5,608 nucleotides of DNA, from positions 1 to 5,608 of the forward strand of contig JASHYD010000883.1 in assembly GCA_030043175.1 (NCBI GenBank). The letters run 5' to 3'. Numbering within the stretch: the stretch's first letter is position 1; each line of letters starts with the position of its first letter. Below the pieces are notes generated by a model. It saw nothing but the letters and a program-made list of their open reading frames with translations, did not search any database and had not been told where the DNA came from. Both the position numbers and the translations under genes were made by a program. Shown here one piece after another: positions 1-5,608 of the stretch. Source of the DNA: Xanthobacteraceae bacterium (GTDB taxonomy: Bacteria; Pseudomonadota; Alphaproteobacteria; Rhizobiales; Xanthobacteraceae).

Positions 1-1379
1 GGTGAGGGGTGGGATACTCACGACATGGAGATTGCTGTACCGGGCCTTCGGTGCGTCCTGTGGCACCCGCCACGGACATAGCTGCACCACGCCATCAATG
101 TCCGCTGTCGCATCGAGTAACAGCGTGCCCGGATGAATTACGATGCTGCTTTCATAGCCGATGTTGCCTTCCCACCACTGCTGTTGCGAGCGATGAAGGC
201 GTAGCCATTGGCCAAAGCTCTCGCGAAGCCGAACACGGCGACTACATCGGCATCCTTTGAATGGGCTTTGACGAAATTCGATGCTGCACTCGTGGCGAAC
301 CATCGGAGCTTCTCGGCAAGCGACCACGCCCCCTCCTCGTCGGTGGGCCTCTCAATTGAGGGGTCTTCGAAACTGCGGTCAAACATGAACTTGATTAGCT
401 CATCTATGTGAGTCCCTACGGTCTCAGTGTGTCGTTCATCGCCAAGCACAGTCTCACGCACCTTTTGCGCTGACGACAACGCGACATCGTAGATGGTCAC
501 CTCCTCGATGCGTTCATCGATCACAGTGAGGGCACGTGGTTGAAGCTCGCCTTTGTGGAAGAGTTGTCGAGCCTTTCGGCTTCCTTTGCCTCCAAAGAAC
601 GCATGGGTGACCACAGCCACCGGATAGTACTGTAAGTCATCCTTCGTGAACTGCGCGGCGGGCTCAGGGACCTTTCGTTCTTCCTTCGGCAGCTTGCAAT
701 TCGGATCGCGTTCTGTCGTCCATACTGCGACCTGGTCCGGCAACAGTGCGTTCAACTCGCGGAACGTGGTGTCGGCCTTCTCAATCTGGTTGACGACGAC
801 CAAACAGCCATAAGGCAACGTGTTGGTGTCCGCGTTCTCTGTGCAGTTACCCTCATCCTCACTGGCGCATCGGACCAGCGCGGTAACAAATGCAAGACCG
901 AACGACGTCTTGCCGCTGCCGACCGGAGCGGACACAACGTGCATTCGGGTTCGGTGTGTTTCGTTGGGCGCACAATGACGACCACCACGGCTATCGACGA
1001 AATCTTGCAGGGCTCGATACCCTGCATCGAATACGCTGTCACCGATGCGCCTGTAGAAATCTGTGGTCAACTTGAAGCCAGGGCGCGACTGGTCAAGCTG
1101 AATGACGGCCGCGTCGAACTCCAAGCGGAGCCGATCACGGTCGAGTGCGAATGGATGAATTGGCGTGCGGGCGGCGGGAGGGCCAACCAGGCACAATCCA
1201 AAGAGGAGTGGTGACCCTATGCCCCCTGTTGGCAGCTGGAGGTCAGCGCCAGAGACATGGGTACCTTCGGCACTCGCGTTCGGTCTCTTAACTGCCGTTC
1301 CTGTTGCGTTCGCGCGATCGGATGTTGAACCGCTTTGCTTCTCGCGGCGCCATGGGTCATTGACAGTTTCTGGGGGCAT
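1..1379 (-). pseudogene. helicase-like P-loop ATPase, frameshifted, cut by the left window edge
   Basis: This is probably a superfamily 2-like helicase or related nucleic-acid ATPase. Counting from a TTG at 1436 (the ATG at 1379 is residue 20), the frame shows a Walker A motif APVGSGKTS at residues 170-178. A beta-strand GCLVVVNQ follows near 210, VAVVTHAFF near 273, and a Walker B-like LTVIDER at 303-309 with DER instead of DEAH. The frame stops at 138. From about position 225 the -1 frame stays open to base 1 (75 codons) and gives coherent protein, including WLRLHRSQQQWWEG and LLLDATADIDG, whose DAT resembles SF2 motif III. One missing base near 215-230 would explain this. The start is uncertain: the ATG at 1379 lacks a clear ribosome site and lies inside the divergent promoter. 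Recognisable protein begins near 1160, and a TTG at 1196 is possible. The product may be a dead gene or a sequencing error. Confidence 0.72.
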
Positions 1380-1388
1380 AGTTTTTAT
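1360..1388 (+). promoter_or_regulatory. sigma70-type promoter for the parA-like operon
   Basis: A perfect -35 box TTGACA lies at 1360-1365, followed by a 17-base spacer and TTTTAT at 1383-1388 (4 of 6 matches to TATAAT). Transcription would start near 1395 and leave a leader of about 40 bases before the ATG at 1436. No strong Shine-Dalgarno sits close to that ATG; GAGG at 1411-1414 is too far away. The site also overlaps any long version of the divergent helicase gene. Confidence 0.5.
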
Positions 1389-1435
1389 AGAAGAACGGGC
1401 AGCAACTCCCGAGGTAGCTAGTACAGTCAAGTGCA

Positions 1436-2662
1436 ATGATCGATCTAGTTAAGCTCGTCGAGCAGATTCACAGCGTAATTGTACACAGCGAACTGTGGGT
1501 TCCGCTGGGCGTGGTCGTTACGGCGGTCGGGTACTTCGGATTTTGGTTCGGGCGATATTTTCCTAGACATCCGCCAGAGCGCGCGCCCCTTTCAGAAAAT
1601 CATCAAAGTATCGTCGACGATTATCAGACTAGGCTTTCAGAATGCAGTGACAGGCTTAACAAGGTATTGGATGAGAAGAATAAATACAGTAAACTAACTG
1701 ATGCAATATTTGATGAGGAAAGCGACCTGTGGAGGCTTCATCGGCCTGCTCCATTCGATGGGTATTCGGTCCCGATAAACTGCTCACGGACAAAAATCAT
1801 TGTCGTGGCCAATAATAAGGGCGGCGTCGGTAAGACTACTTTGACGGCCGCTTTGGCCGCATACTTTGAGAAACGGAAGAGAAAACGCGTTCTGCTCGTG
1901 GACCTTGACTATCAGGGCTCTTTGTCAGCGTGGATGATCCGCGCCGCTGGACTCAAGATACCCCCTAACCAGTCCTTCCGCCTTGCCCTCGCGAATAGTC
2001 TGATAGACGGAACGGCGTTGGACCAGTGGCAGCCCGAGGTTCTCGGAAGCACAAAAAACCGAGACGGCGTTCAGGAGGCGCAGCTCATAACGGCGGACTA
2101 TACCCTGACGCAGCACGAAATGAAGCTTATGCTGCGTTGGTTAGCCGAAGGCGGAACGCCGGACGTTCGTTTCAATATTGCGCAAATAATGCAGAGTGAT
2201 CGTGTACAACACGAAGAAAGCGGATTCGATGTGGTGTTAATCGACGCTCCTCCCCGGCTAAGCACGAGTGCAATAGAGGCTCTCGCAGCCGCAACCCATC
2301 TTCTGGTGCCAACTGTGCTCGACAAGCTTTCGGCCGAAACCGCTGGTAGCTTCCTGAAGCAAGTTTGGGAACTTCGGTCCAGGCTCAATCCAGGCCTCGA
2401 ACTCGCCGGGATTGTCGGCACAAAGACACCTGCGCGGCCATTGGGCAAGACGCTGGGACCCACTGAAAAGGACGCCCTTGGGAGCGTTATTTCGGGCCTG
2501 GGGCAATGGAAGACTAATGGACACGTGTTTGAAATGGATATTCAAAATCTCGCCGCCATAAGAAAAAGCGCGGGCAGCACGAATCCATATTTCTCCGACT
2601 GTAATGTGCAGGCTATGTTTGATACCTTCGGCGACGAGTTGTCCGAGAGGATCGGTTTATGA
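1436..2662 (+). CDS. membrane-anchored ParA/MinD-family ATPase
   Basis: The 408-residue protein is a deviant-Walker P-loop ATPase of the ParA/MinD type. These switch between ATP-bound dimers and monomers to position cargo such as plasmids, protein clusters or membrane machines. Residues 20-43 form one hydrophobic segment, probably a transmembrane anchor. Residues 52-95 are polar and helical, with possible coiled coil. The ATPase domain starts near 118. It has the deviant Walker A KGGVGKTT (128-135, signature lysine K128), the A' motif LLVDLDYQGSL (153-163) and Walker B VVLIDAPPRLS (266-276). No tyrosine cluster of the BY-kinase type is visible, and the P-loop is ParA-like. The N-terminal anchor is unlike plasmid ParA proteins, which use soluble HTH or short N-termini. 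The stop overlaps the next start (ATGA), so the downstream protein is a likely partner. No parB or parS is visible. Confidence 0.88.
   Translation: MIDLVKLVEQIHSVIVHSELWVPLGVVVTAVGYFGFWFGRYFPRHPPERAPLSENHQSIVDDYQTRLSECSDRLNKVLDEKNKYSKLTDAIFDEESDLWRLHRPAPFDGYSVPINCSRTKIIVVANNKGGVGKTTLTAALAAYFEKRKRKRVLLVDLDYQGSLSAWMIRAAGLKIPPNQSFRLALANSLIDGTALDQWQPEVLGSTKNRDGVQEAQLITADYTLTQHEMKLMLRWLAEGGTPDVRFNIAQIMQSDRVQHEESGFDVVLIDAPPRLSTSAIEALAAATHLLVPTVLDKLSAETAGSFLKQVWELRSRLNPGLELAGIVGTKTPARPLGKTLGPTEKDALGSVISGLGQWKTNGHVFEMDIQNLAAIRKSAGSTNPYFSDCNVQAMFDTFGDELSERIGL
2645..2651 (+). promoter_or_regulatory. ribosome binding site inside the parA-like 3' end
   Basis: GAGAGGA lies seven bases before the ATG at 2659 and is embedded in the last codons of the parA-like gene. 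Together with the ATGA stop/start overlap, this supports the small downstream ORF as a real, translationally coupled gene. Confidence 0.6.
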
Positions 2663-2844
2663 GAATACGCGAGGTACGCGCCGTACTCGAGCAAGTTGCT
2701 GCTTCCCATCATCGACTTGGCTCACTAGACTCTGCTGCAGCATTGAATGAGTTCAGCGAAGCGATCAAGCCGTGGGATGACAAAACAGTCGCCGCGTTCG
2801 TAAAACTCGCCGGAGGAAGCGGCAAAAGGTATACGGAGCGTTAA
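2659..2844 (+). CDS. 61-residue small helical protein coupled to the ParA-like ATPase
   Basis: I do not recognise a named family. The protein is short, predicted mostly helical, with no membrane segment and no cysteines. It aligns without gaps to the first 57 residues of the 168-residue protein two steps downstream, with 18 identities by my count. Shared positions include V6-R7, V13-A14-A15, G21, L29-N30, D40, K42, V44 and F47. It therefore looks like a single-domain version of that protein's N-terminal domain. Its start overlaps the stop of the ATPase gene (ATGA) and has a good internal ribosome site, so the two proteins are probably made together and may bind each other. It could instead be the truncated remainder of a longer duplicate, because it ends where the second protein enters its basic linker. 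Confidence 0.68.
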   Translation: MRIREVRAVLEQVAASHHRLGSLDSAAALNEFSEAIKPWDDKTVAAFVKLAGGSGKRYTER

Positions 2845-2859
2845 CCCTGAGGTCGTACA

Positions 2860-2913
2860 ATGGCCGATACGGATTGTACTGCAAGACGAATATATGAGGC
2901 GGGGCGACCATGA
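2860..2913 (+). CDS. possible 17-codon coupling ORF
   Basis: A short frame reads MADTDCTARRIYEAGRP. It is preceded by TGAGG about eight bases upstream (2848-2852), and its TGA overlaps the ATG of the following gene as ATGA. It could act as a translational-coupling leader for the 168-residue gene. It may equally be chance in a 65-base gap, because the peptide resembles nothing I know. Confidence 0.25.
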   Translation: MADTDCTARRIYEAGRP

Positions 2914-3416
2914 GTGTGAAGAAGGTTCGCGATGCTCTCAGTGAAGTCGCTGCCGTCCTTGGTGCGGCTGGCGCGAAAACACCGAGCAAGGAGCTTAACG
3001 CTCTAAGCTGTGCGTTGGAACACGGCGATGGGAAATCTGTCACGGAATTCTTTTCAGAATTGGGCGAGCGAGTGACGCGAGGCAAAGCAGTTGGCGCGTC
3101 CTCTGCGAAGCGCACGTCGGGAAAATCCGTTACGAAGCTGGAGCCGATAGGTGATCAGGCGCGCATTGATCAATACATTGGTAGGCTAGAAAAGGCCGGG
3201 ATCGATAGCAACGAGTTCCAGGCCGTACTTTCTGAAATCCGGCGCGACAAGTTGATTCGGAAACCCGAGGCTAATGTAATTGCCGCTGCGTACACAAAAG
3301 GGCGGCTCACGTGGCCCACAAAGCGCGAGGCTTTCGAAGCCATTGAAGCTACCTTTCGAGATCGTGCTTTCCAGGCAGTCAAAATGCTACAAGTGGACAA
3401 AGCGAGTCGGTTTTGA
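2910..3416 (+). CDS. 168-residue two-domain protein, N-terminal domain paralogous to the 61-residue protein
   Basis: This is an unrecognised soluble protein and the third gene of the parA-like cassette. Residues 1-57 form a helical domain paralogous to the upstream 61-residue protein. Residues 53-78 are a basic, Ser/Thr/Gly-rich linker with many lysines and arginines. Residues 83-168 form a second charged helical domain, with IGRLEKAGID near 90 and RRDKLIRKPEANVIAAAYTKG near 111-131 as its most distinctive stretches. There is no signal peptide, membrane segment or obvious catalytic motif. The start at 2910 has GAGGCGGGG at 2896-2904 as a ribosome site. An adaptor or cargo-binding role for the membrane-anchored ATPase, perhaps with nucleic-acid contact through the basic linker, is possible. 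This is inference only. Confidence 0.78.
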   Translation: MSVKKVRDALSEVAAVLGAAGAKTPSKELNALSCALEHGDGKSVTEFFSELGERVTRGKAVGASSAKRTSGKSVTKLEPIGDQARIDQYIGRLEKAGIDSNEFQAVLSEIRRDKLIRKPEANVIAAAYTKGRLTWPTKREAFEAIEATFRDRAFQAVKMLQVDKASRF

Positions 3417-3754
3417 CGAGGTCTCCTCTTTGAACATGACTGCACCTTACTATCACAAGCTGTTCAATAACAAGCTTCCATAGCGCATTGGAACGGTCGC
3501 CTTCGTTCGCAGTCGTATAGCTCCGCACCGATGTGCCATCGCAGTTCGGTTTTGCGATGTCGCACTCAAAGCGAAGGTATCCATTCCTGAGGGACTGTTG
3601 GTGGCCGCCAGCGCCGCAGGATAAATCAGCAACGTCGTCGAGCCGTAGTACGCATTGCGAACAGCAGAGATGTGGGGCATTTCTGCCCCGACATCCCCAC
3701 CGCAATGACCGCCGTGATCAACCGAGATCGATTTACCTGGGTGTCAGTGAATAC
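3417..3754. other. convergent intergenic stretch, no supported gene
   Basis: This region lies between the 3' end of the plus-strand cassette and the 3' end of the minus-strand gene. Two minus-strand frames are open here (3453-3680 and 3379-3705). Parts read plausibly, for example NAYYGSTTLLIYP in one frame and LRFECDIAKPNC in the other. Neither has a convincing start, ribosome site or recognised domain. A frameshifted remnant is possible. The only clear structure is the hairpin at 3669-3695. Confidence 0.4.
3669..3695. terminator. strong hairpin between convergent genes
   Basis: The arm GATGTGGGGCA (3669-3679) pairs with TGCCCC-ACATC (3684-3695, one bulged G at 3690) across the loop TTTC. 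This is an 11-pair stem. Its place between two convergent transcription units suggests a shared bidirectional terminator, but neither side has a T-run, so a classical intrinsic terminator is not proven. Confidence 0.4.
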
Positions 3755-4280
3755 TCACACGCTCTGGAAATAGCGTGCCGCAGCTTCAGTAAATTGCTTT
3801 GCTACTTTGTCCAGAAGTTTTATCGAATGGGTATGCGTTACCTTCTGTCTGTTCCAAATAACGTCGAAGGCTCTGCTCCTCTGCCTCAGTCCAAATATCC
3901 ACGGTCGTATCGGTGGCGTCGAACTTGGATTTGACGTCTAGGGCCTCTCCCATTGTCTCGAACCCAAACCACACAGCGTAGACCTTGTTGCCTAACTCCG
4001 TTAGCGGTTGGAACAGCTCGGGCAACGGCCAAACTTGCCCCCAATCATACGGAACACGCCCCACCTTCTCGATGAATTCGCGAATAACCTCGCCCAAAAT
4101 CTCCGGGGTCATACACCAGCTTTCGGGGACGACCAGCGGCACGGCCAGCGCGACTTTCTTGGGGCACGAGAATTTCTCAGGCAAGGCGGCTCTGTCGAGG
4201 CAAGCGTGTCCACAATGCACGTGCGCGTGCGCGTGCAACGGAAACGCCCTGCTGAGATCGCTCAGCCATTGTTTTATCAT
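3755..4280 (-). pseudogene. unidentified protein gene, C-terminus frameshifted at an A4 run
   Basis: The ATG at 4280 has GGAGG nine bases upstream (minus-strand reading of 4290-4294), so this start is well supported. The uninterrupted frame gives 164 residues ending at 3786. No family is recognised. The N-terminus is rich in His and Cys (HAHAHVHCGHAC, residues 16-27), which could bind metal or simply reflect the underlying repeat. Residues 57-150 look like an acidic globular domain with many aromatics. Dropping one base from the TTTT at 3818-3821 (AAAA in the gene) changes the last residues from KTSGQSSKAIY to KLLDKVAKQFTEAAARYFQSV, a much more protein-like amphipathic helix ending at a TGA at 3755-3757. 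The corrected product is 174 residues. The lesion could be real or a homopolymer read error. The upstream partner frame overlaps its start. Confidence 0.6.
4215..4237. repeat. alternating purine-pyrimidine tract
   Basis: Twenty-three bases alternate strictly between purine and pyrimidine, mostly GTGCGC units, within the 5' part of the minus-strand gene. They encode the His-rich HAHAHVH segment. Such tracts can adopt Z-DNA and expand or contract by slippage. Confidence 0.5.
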
Positions 4281-4432
4281 AGCCCTATACCTCCATTGAG
4301 TTGTTGGTGCTCTTTCCGGTCATACGGACGTGCCGCGCATTCTGACCAGATGAGTGCGCGACTCCATTCGCCGGGGTGTTGCTGACCCGGGCGTGTGGTG
4401 GGTGGATTGGGTGGTTTGGTGCCGGAACAGCC
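4277..4432 (-). pseudogene. C-terminal remnant of an upstream operon gene
   Basis: An open frame of 51 codons ends with a TGA that overlaps the ATG of the next gene (ATGA), the usual arrangement of coupled genes. It begins GCSGTKPPNPPTTRPG and continues with Trp/Arg/Glu-rich sequence such as GEWSRALIWSECAARPYDRKE. The frame is closed on its 5' side by TAA at 4433-4435 and has no start codon, so only the tail of a gene seems to remain. The GCS followed by a proline-rich stretch resembles the region just after a lipobox, but no hydrophobic signal sequence lies upstream in any frame. The lipoprotein idea is therefore weak. I do not recognise the family. Confidence 0.35.
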
Positions 4433-4450
4433 TTAGAGGCCGCTCGGCAC
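4419..4450. repeat. imperfect palindrome at the edge of the eroded region
   Basis: GTGCCG (4419-4424) and CGGCAC (4445-4450) are inverted, with inner GCC and GGC arms around TTAGA. The palindrome coincides with the abrupt 5' end of the gene remnant at 4432. It could be an operator, a terminator or a recombination endpoint. No insertion-sequence end is recognised. Confidence 0.3.
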
Positions 4451-4477
4451 GTTCGGATTAACAGGTGACGATGCCGC

Positions 4478-4756
4478 CTAGGACGCCCGCTGGCGCGTTT
4501 TGTCGTGAGGCCCTAACCAGTGGGCCAGGCCGCGGAAGGCCTCTCAGACGCTCAGTGGATGGTGGCTTTCGAGGTAGACCAGCCCGGTGCCAGCCTTGCA
4601 GGGCGCTTTCTGGGGCAACACGGAGGCGAGATCGATGATCTACTGCAGGATTTCGGGCGAAAGTAGGTGTTCAAGCGGGCCGCATCGGTCGCTCTCGTCG
4701 AGGAACTGTTGAGCGCGCCAAACGGCGGACGACGGCAAGCGCTCAAGGCCTGATAG
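4478..4756 (-). pseudogene. decayed minus-strand gene with two in-frame stops
   Basis: One minus frame gives protein-like sequence on both sides of two stops. RAQQFLDESDRCGPLEHLLS leads to a TAG at 4640-4642. IIDLASVLPQKAPCKAG with GLVYLESHHPLSV follows, up to a TGA at 4544-4546. EAFRGLAHWLGPHDKTRQRAS then runs to a final TAG at 4478. Keeping the same frame across both stops argues for recent point-mutation decay of one gene, not for three chance ORFs. The two stops could come from CAG and CGA codons by single transitions. The 5' end is unclear because the same frame runs on to 4945 across a plus-strand HEPN-like fragment. I cannot name the family. Confidence 0.33.
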
Positions 4757-4930
4757 GCCCCGGGCGCCTGCCAGACCCATCTGCGGAGGGCCGTTTCTGG
4801 GGCATATTATGCGGTGTTCCACTTGGCTCTGAAGGTCGCCGCCGAACTGGTCGTTGGGCCGTCTGCCCCCCATCCGACGCGAGATCATGCCGATCGCTGC
4901 CCGTCCAGTCTTTGCACGACCTTCAACCTG
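4757..4930 (+). pseudogene. HEPN-family protein fragment
   Basis: The plus frame reads QTHLRRAVSGAYYAVFHLAL and continues LKVAAELVVG, with DHAD and CTTFN further on. The LRRAVS-AYYA-FH core is the hallmark of a common family of small HEPN-fold proteins that often sit in islands and toxin-antitoxin or defence settings. The later H and CTTF spacing also fits that family roughly. The fragment is preceded by TGA TAG (4751-4756) with no ATG, so the N-terminus is missing or mutated. A GTG at 4814 would begin inside the core helix. The frame stays open to 5113, but the sequence after about 4930 no longer resembles the family. This is therefore read as a degraded or recombined remnant. No nucleotidyltransferase (MNT) partner is visible. 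Confidence 0.5.
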
Positions 4931-5374
4931 CCGATCGAAGATCAAGCACCCGTCTACGATGGCTCGGTGATGCTCGGCAAGCGAACATCAACGGGACTGA
5001 ATTGCGCCAGACCTTCATCCGTGCCGATGCTGCACGCACCGACCATTCCGGTGTGCGGATACATGCTTGAAATATCGCCGTGCCGCTTCCGCGTCGTCAC
5101 GAGAAAGCTTTGACACCTCGATGGGGCGCCGGGATCTGCTCCTTGCGGAAAGTGGAGGCCGGCCGATGTCGCCCGGCACAGGCGGGCCACGCTGGGGGCC
5201 TCCCTGCGGCGGATTCTGAGTAAGCCCGGAATAATCCCGTGGCAGGATGGACAGGCCGCAGGCGTCGTCTTGTTTTCAGAGTTGTAGAGTTCCGAGCGGC
5301 TGCCGGGTCTTCCGTTGCCCTGATAGAGCGCCGGTCAGGTCGAGCTACTCTTCAGCTTCGCCTCGATGACCAGA
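4931..5374. other. no supported gene
   Basis: Several frames are open here, including minus 5190-4954 from a GTG and the plus continuation to 5113. None shows a recognised domain, a ribosome site or consistent coding character. The stretch lies between the HEPN fragment and the 3' end of the transport gene and is probably degraded intergenic DNA. No terminator or insertion-sequence end could be identified. Confidence 0.4.
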
Positions 5375-5608
5375 TTACCAGCGGCCCATCGGCTCAAAGC
5401 CCAGCGTCTTGAACAGCGCGATCCCAGCTGACGATGTGAGCAGGTTCAGTAGCGTTTGCGCTGCATGCGGCTGCCTCGCCGCCGCGCCGATGCTGGCGGT
5501 AAAGACGATGTAATTCTGCAACTCCGGCGGCAGCCAGCCGACCAGCGTGACCGCCGGTTCAGATCGGATTGTGGAGACGCCAATCACCACCAGATCCGCG
5601 TCCCCGCG
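5375..5608 (-). CDS. C-terminus of a ModA-like periplasmic substrate-binding protein (partial)
   Basis: The last 77 residues of a gene enter from the right edge and end at TAA (5375-5377). They show RGDADLVVIGVS, then GWLPPELQNYIVFTASIGAA, then QTLLNLLTSSAGIALFKTLGFEP. This series is typical of the C-terminal lobe of molybdate-type (ModA, SBP_bac_11-like) extracytoplasmic solute-binding proteins. There, a 'P-P-E-L-Q-x-Y-V' strand precedes a pair of helices with an 'A-x-x-L-L-x-x-L-x-S' pattern. Such proteins capture a ligand in the periplasm and deliver it to an ABC permease. The ligand cannot be read from this fragment: many relatives of this subfamily are annotated ModA but probably bind other anions or small organics. 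The signal peptide and the permease genes would lie outside the window. Confidence 0.75.
   Translation of the reverse strand, partial: RGDADLVVIGVSTIRSEPAVTLVGWLPPELQNYIVFTASIGAAARQPHAAQTLLNLLTSSAGIALFKTLGFEPMGRW

Noticed and set aside
939..1214. Plus-strand 91-codon frame
   Set aside because: It is antisense to the helicase Walker A region, which has recognisable motifs; it has no domain or ribosome site of its own.
1219..1452. Plus-strand 77-codon frame from an ATG with GAGGAG ten bases upstream and a mildly hydrophobic segment
   Set aside because: It spans the operon promoter and overlaps the ParA-like start; the sequence resembles no known protein and the hydrophobic stretch is a poor signal peptide. 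Kept only as a remote possibility.
2098..2545. Minus-strand frames inside the ParA-like gene
   Set aside because: They are shadows of a gene with complete ATPase motifs.
1436..2662. Plasmid partition locus (parABS)
   Set aside because: No ParB-like protein and no array of parS or iteron repeats was seen, and the N-terminal membrane segment is atypical for plasmid ParA.
3379..3705. Minus-strand frames in the convergent gap
   Set aside because: Some stretches look protein-like, but no start, ribosome site or family is identifiable, and the two frames would need an additional frameshift to join.
4954..5190. Minus-strand 78-codon frame from a GTG
   Set aside because: No recognised domain or ribosome site; similar-length open frames occur on both strands in this GC-rich stretch.
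4380..5374. Insertion sequence or transposon remnant
   Set aside because: The region is eroded, but no transposase motif, terminal inverted repeats or target-site duplication could be found.
1..5608. CRISPR array, tRNA or rRNA genes
   Set aside because: No regularly spaced direct repeats and no recognisable RNA gene sequence were seen on either strand.

Overview
The window reads as a stretch of accessory DNA from a proteobacterium, fairly GC-rich by eye. No 16S, tRNA or species-diagnostic gene is present, so the organism cannot be named. The gene types (helicase-like ATPase, ParA-type ATPase with small partners, HEPN remnant, orphan hypotheticals) suit a plasmid, integrative element or genomic island. 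The right edge carries a metabolic or transport gene that looks more like ordinary chromosome.

Layout. Positions 1-1379 (minus) hold a large P-loop helicase-like ATPase that leaves the window on the left and is broken by an apparent one-base frameshift near 215-230. Divergently, a plus-strand cassette starts from a promoter with a perfect TTGACA box at 1360-1388. It encodes a membrane-anchored ParA/MinD-like ATPase (1436-2662), a 61-residue protein joined to it by an ATGA overlap (2659-2844), and a 168-residue protein (2910-3416) whose first 57 residues are paralogous to the 61-residue protein. A 17-codon ORF may couple the last two genes. A convergent intergenic stretch with a strong hairpin (3669-3695) separates this cassette from a minus-strand pair. 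That pair is an unidentified gene (4280 to 3755), frameshifted at a four-base homopolymer, and the C-terminal tail of another gene (4432-4277) overlapping its start by ATGA.

From about 4433 to 5374 the sequence looks eroded. A minus-strand reading frame is interrupted by two stops (4478-4756), and a plus-strand fragment resembles the conserved core of HEPN-family proteins (4757-4930). The rest holds no supportable gene. At the right edge (5375-5608, minus) is the C-terminus of a ModA-like periplasmic substrate-binding protein.

The most interesting unit is the cassette at 1360-3416. A ParA-type ATPase normally moves or positions cargo on the nucleoid. Here it carries an N-terminal membrane segment and a predicted coiled coil, and it is translationally coupled to small helical proteins that could be its partner or cargo adaptor. 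This is inference from architecture, and no function is demonstrated. The two near-identical types of lesion (single-base frameshifts in otherwise coherent genes) may be real decay or sequencing errors.
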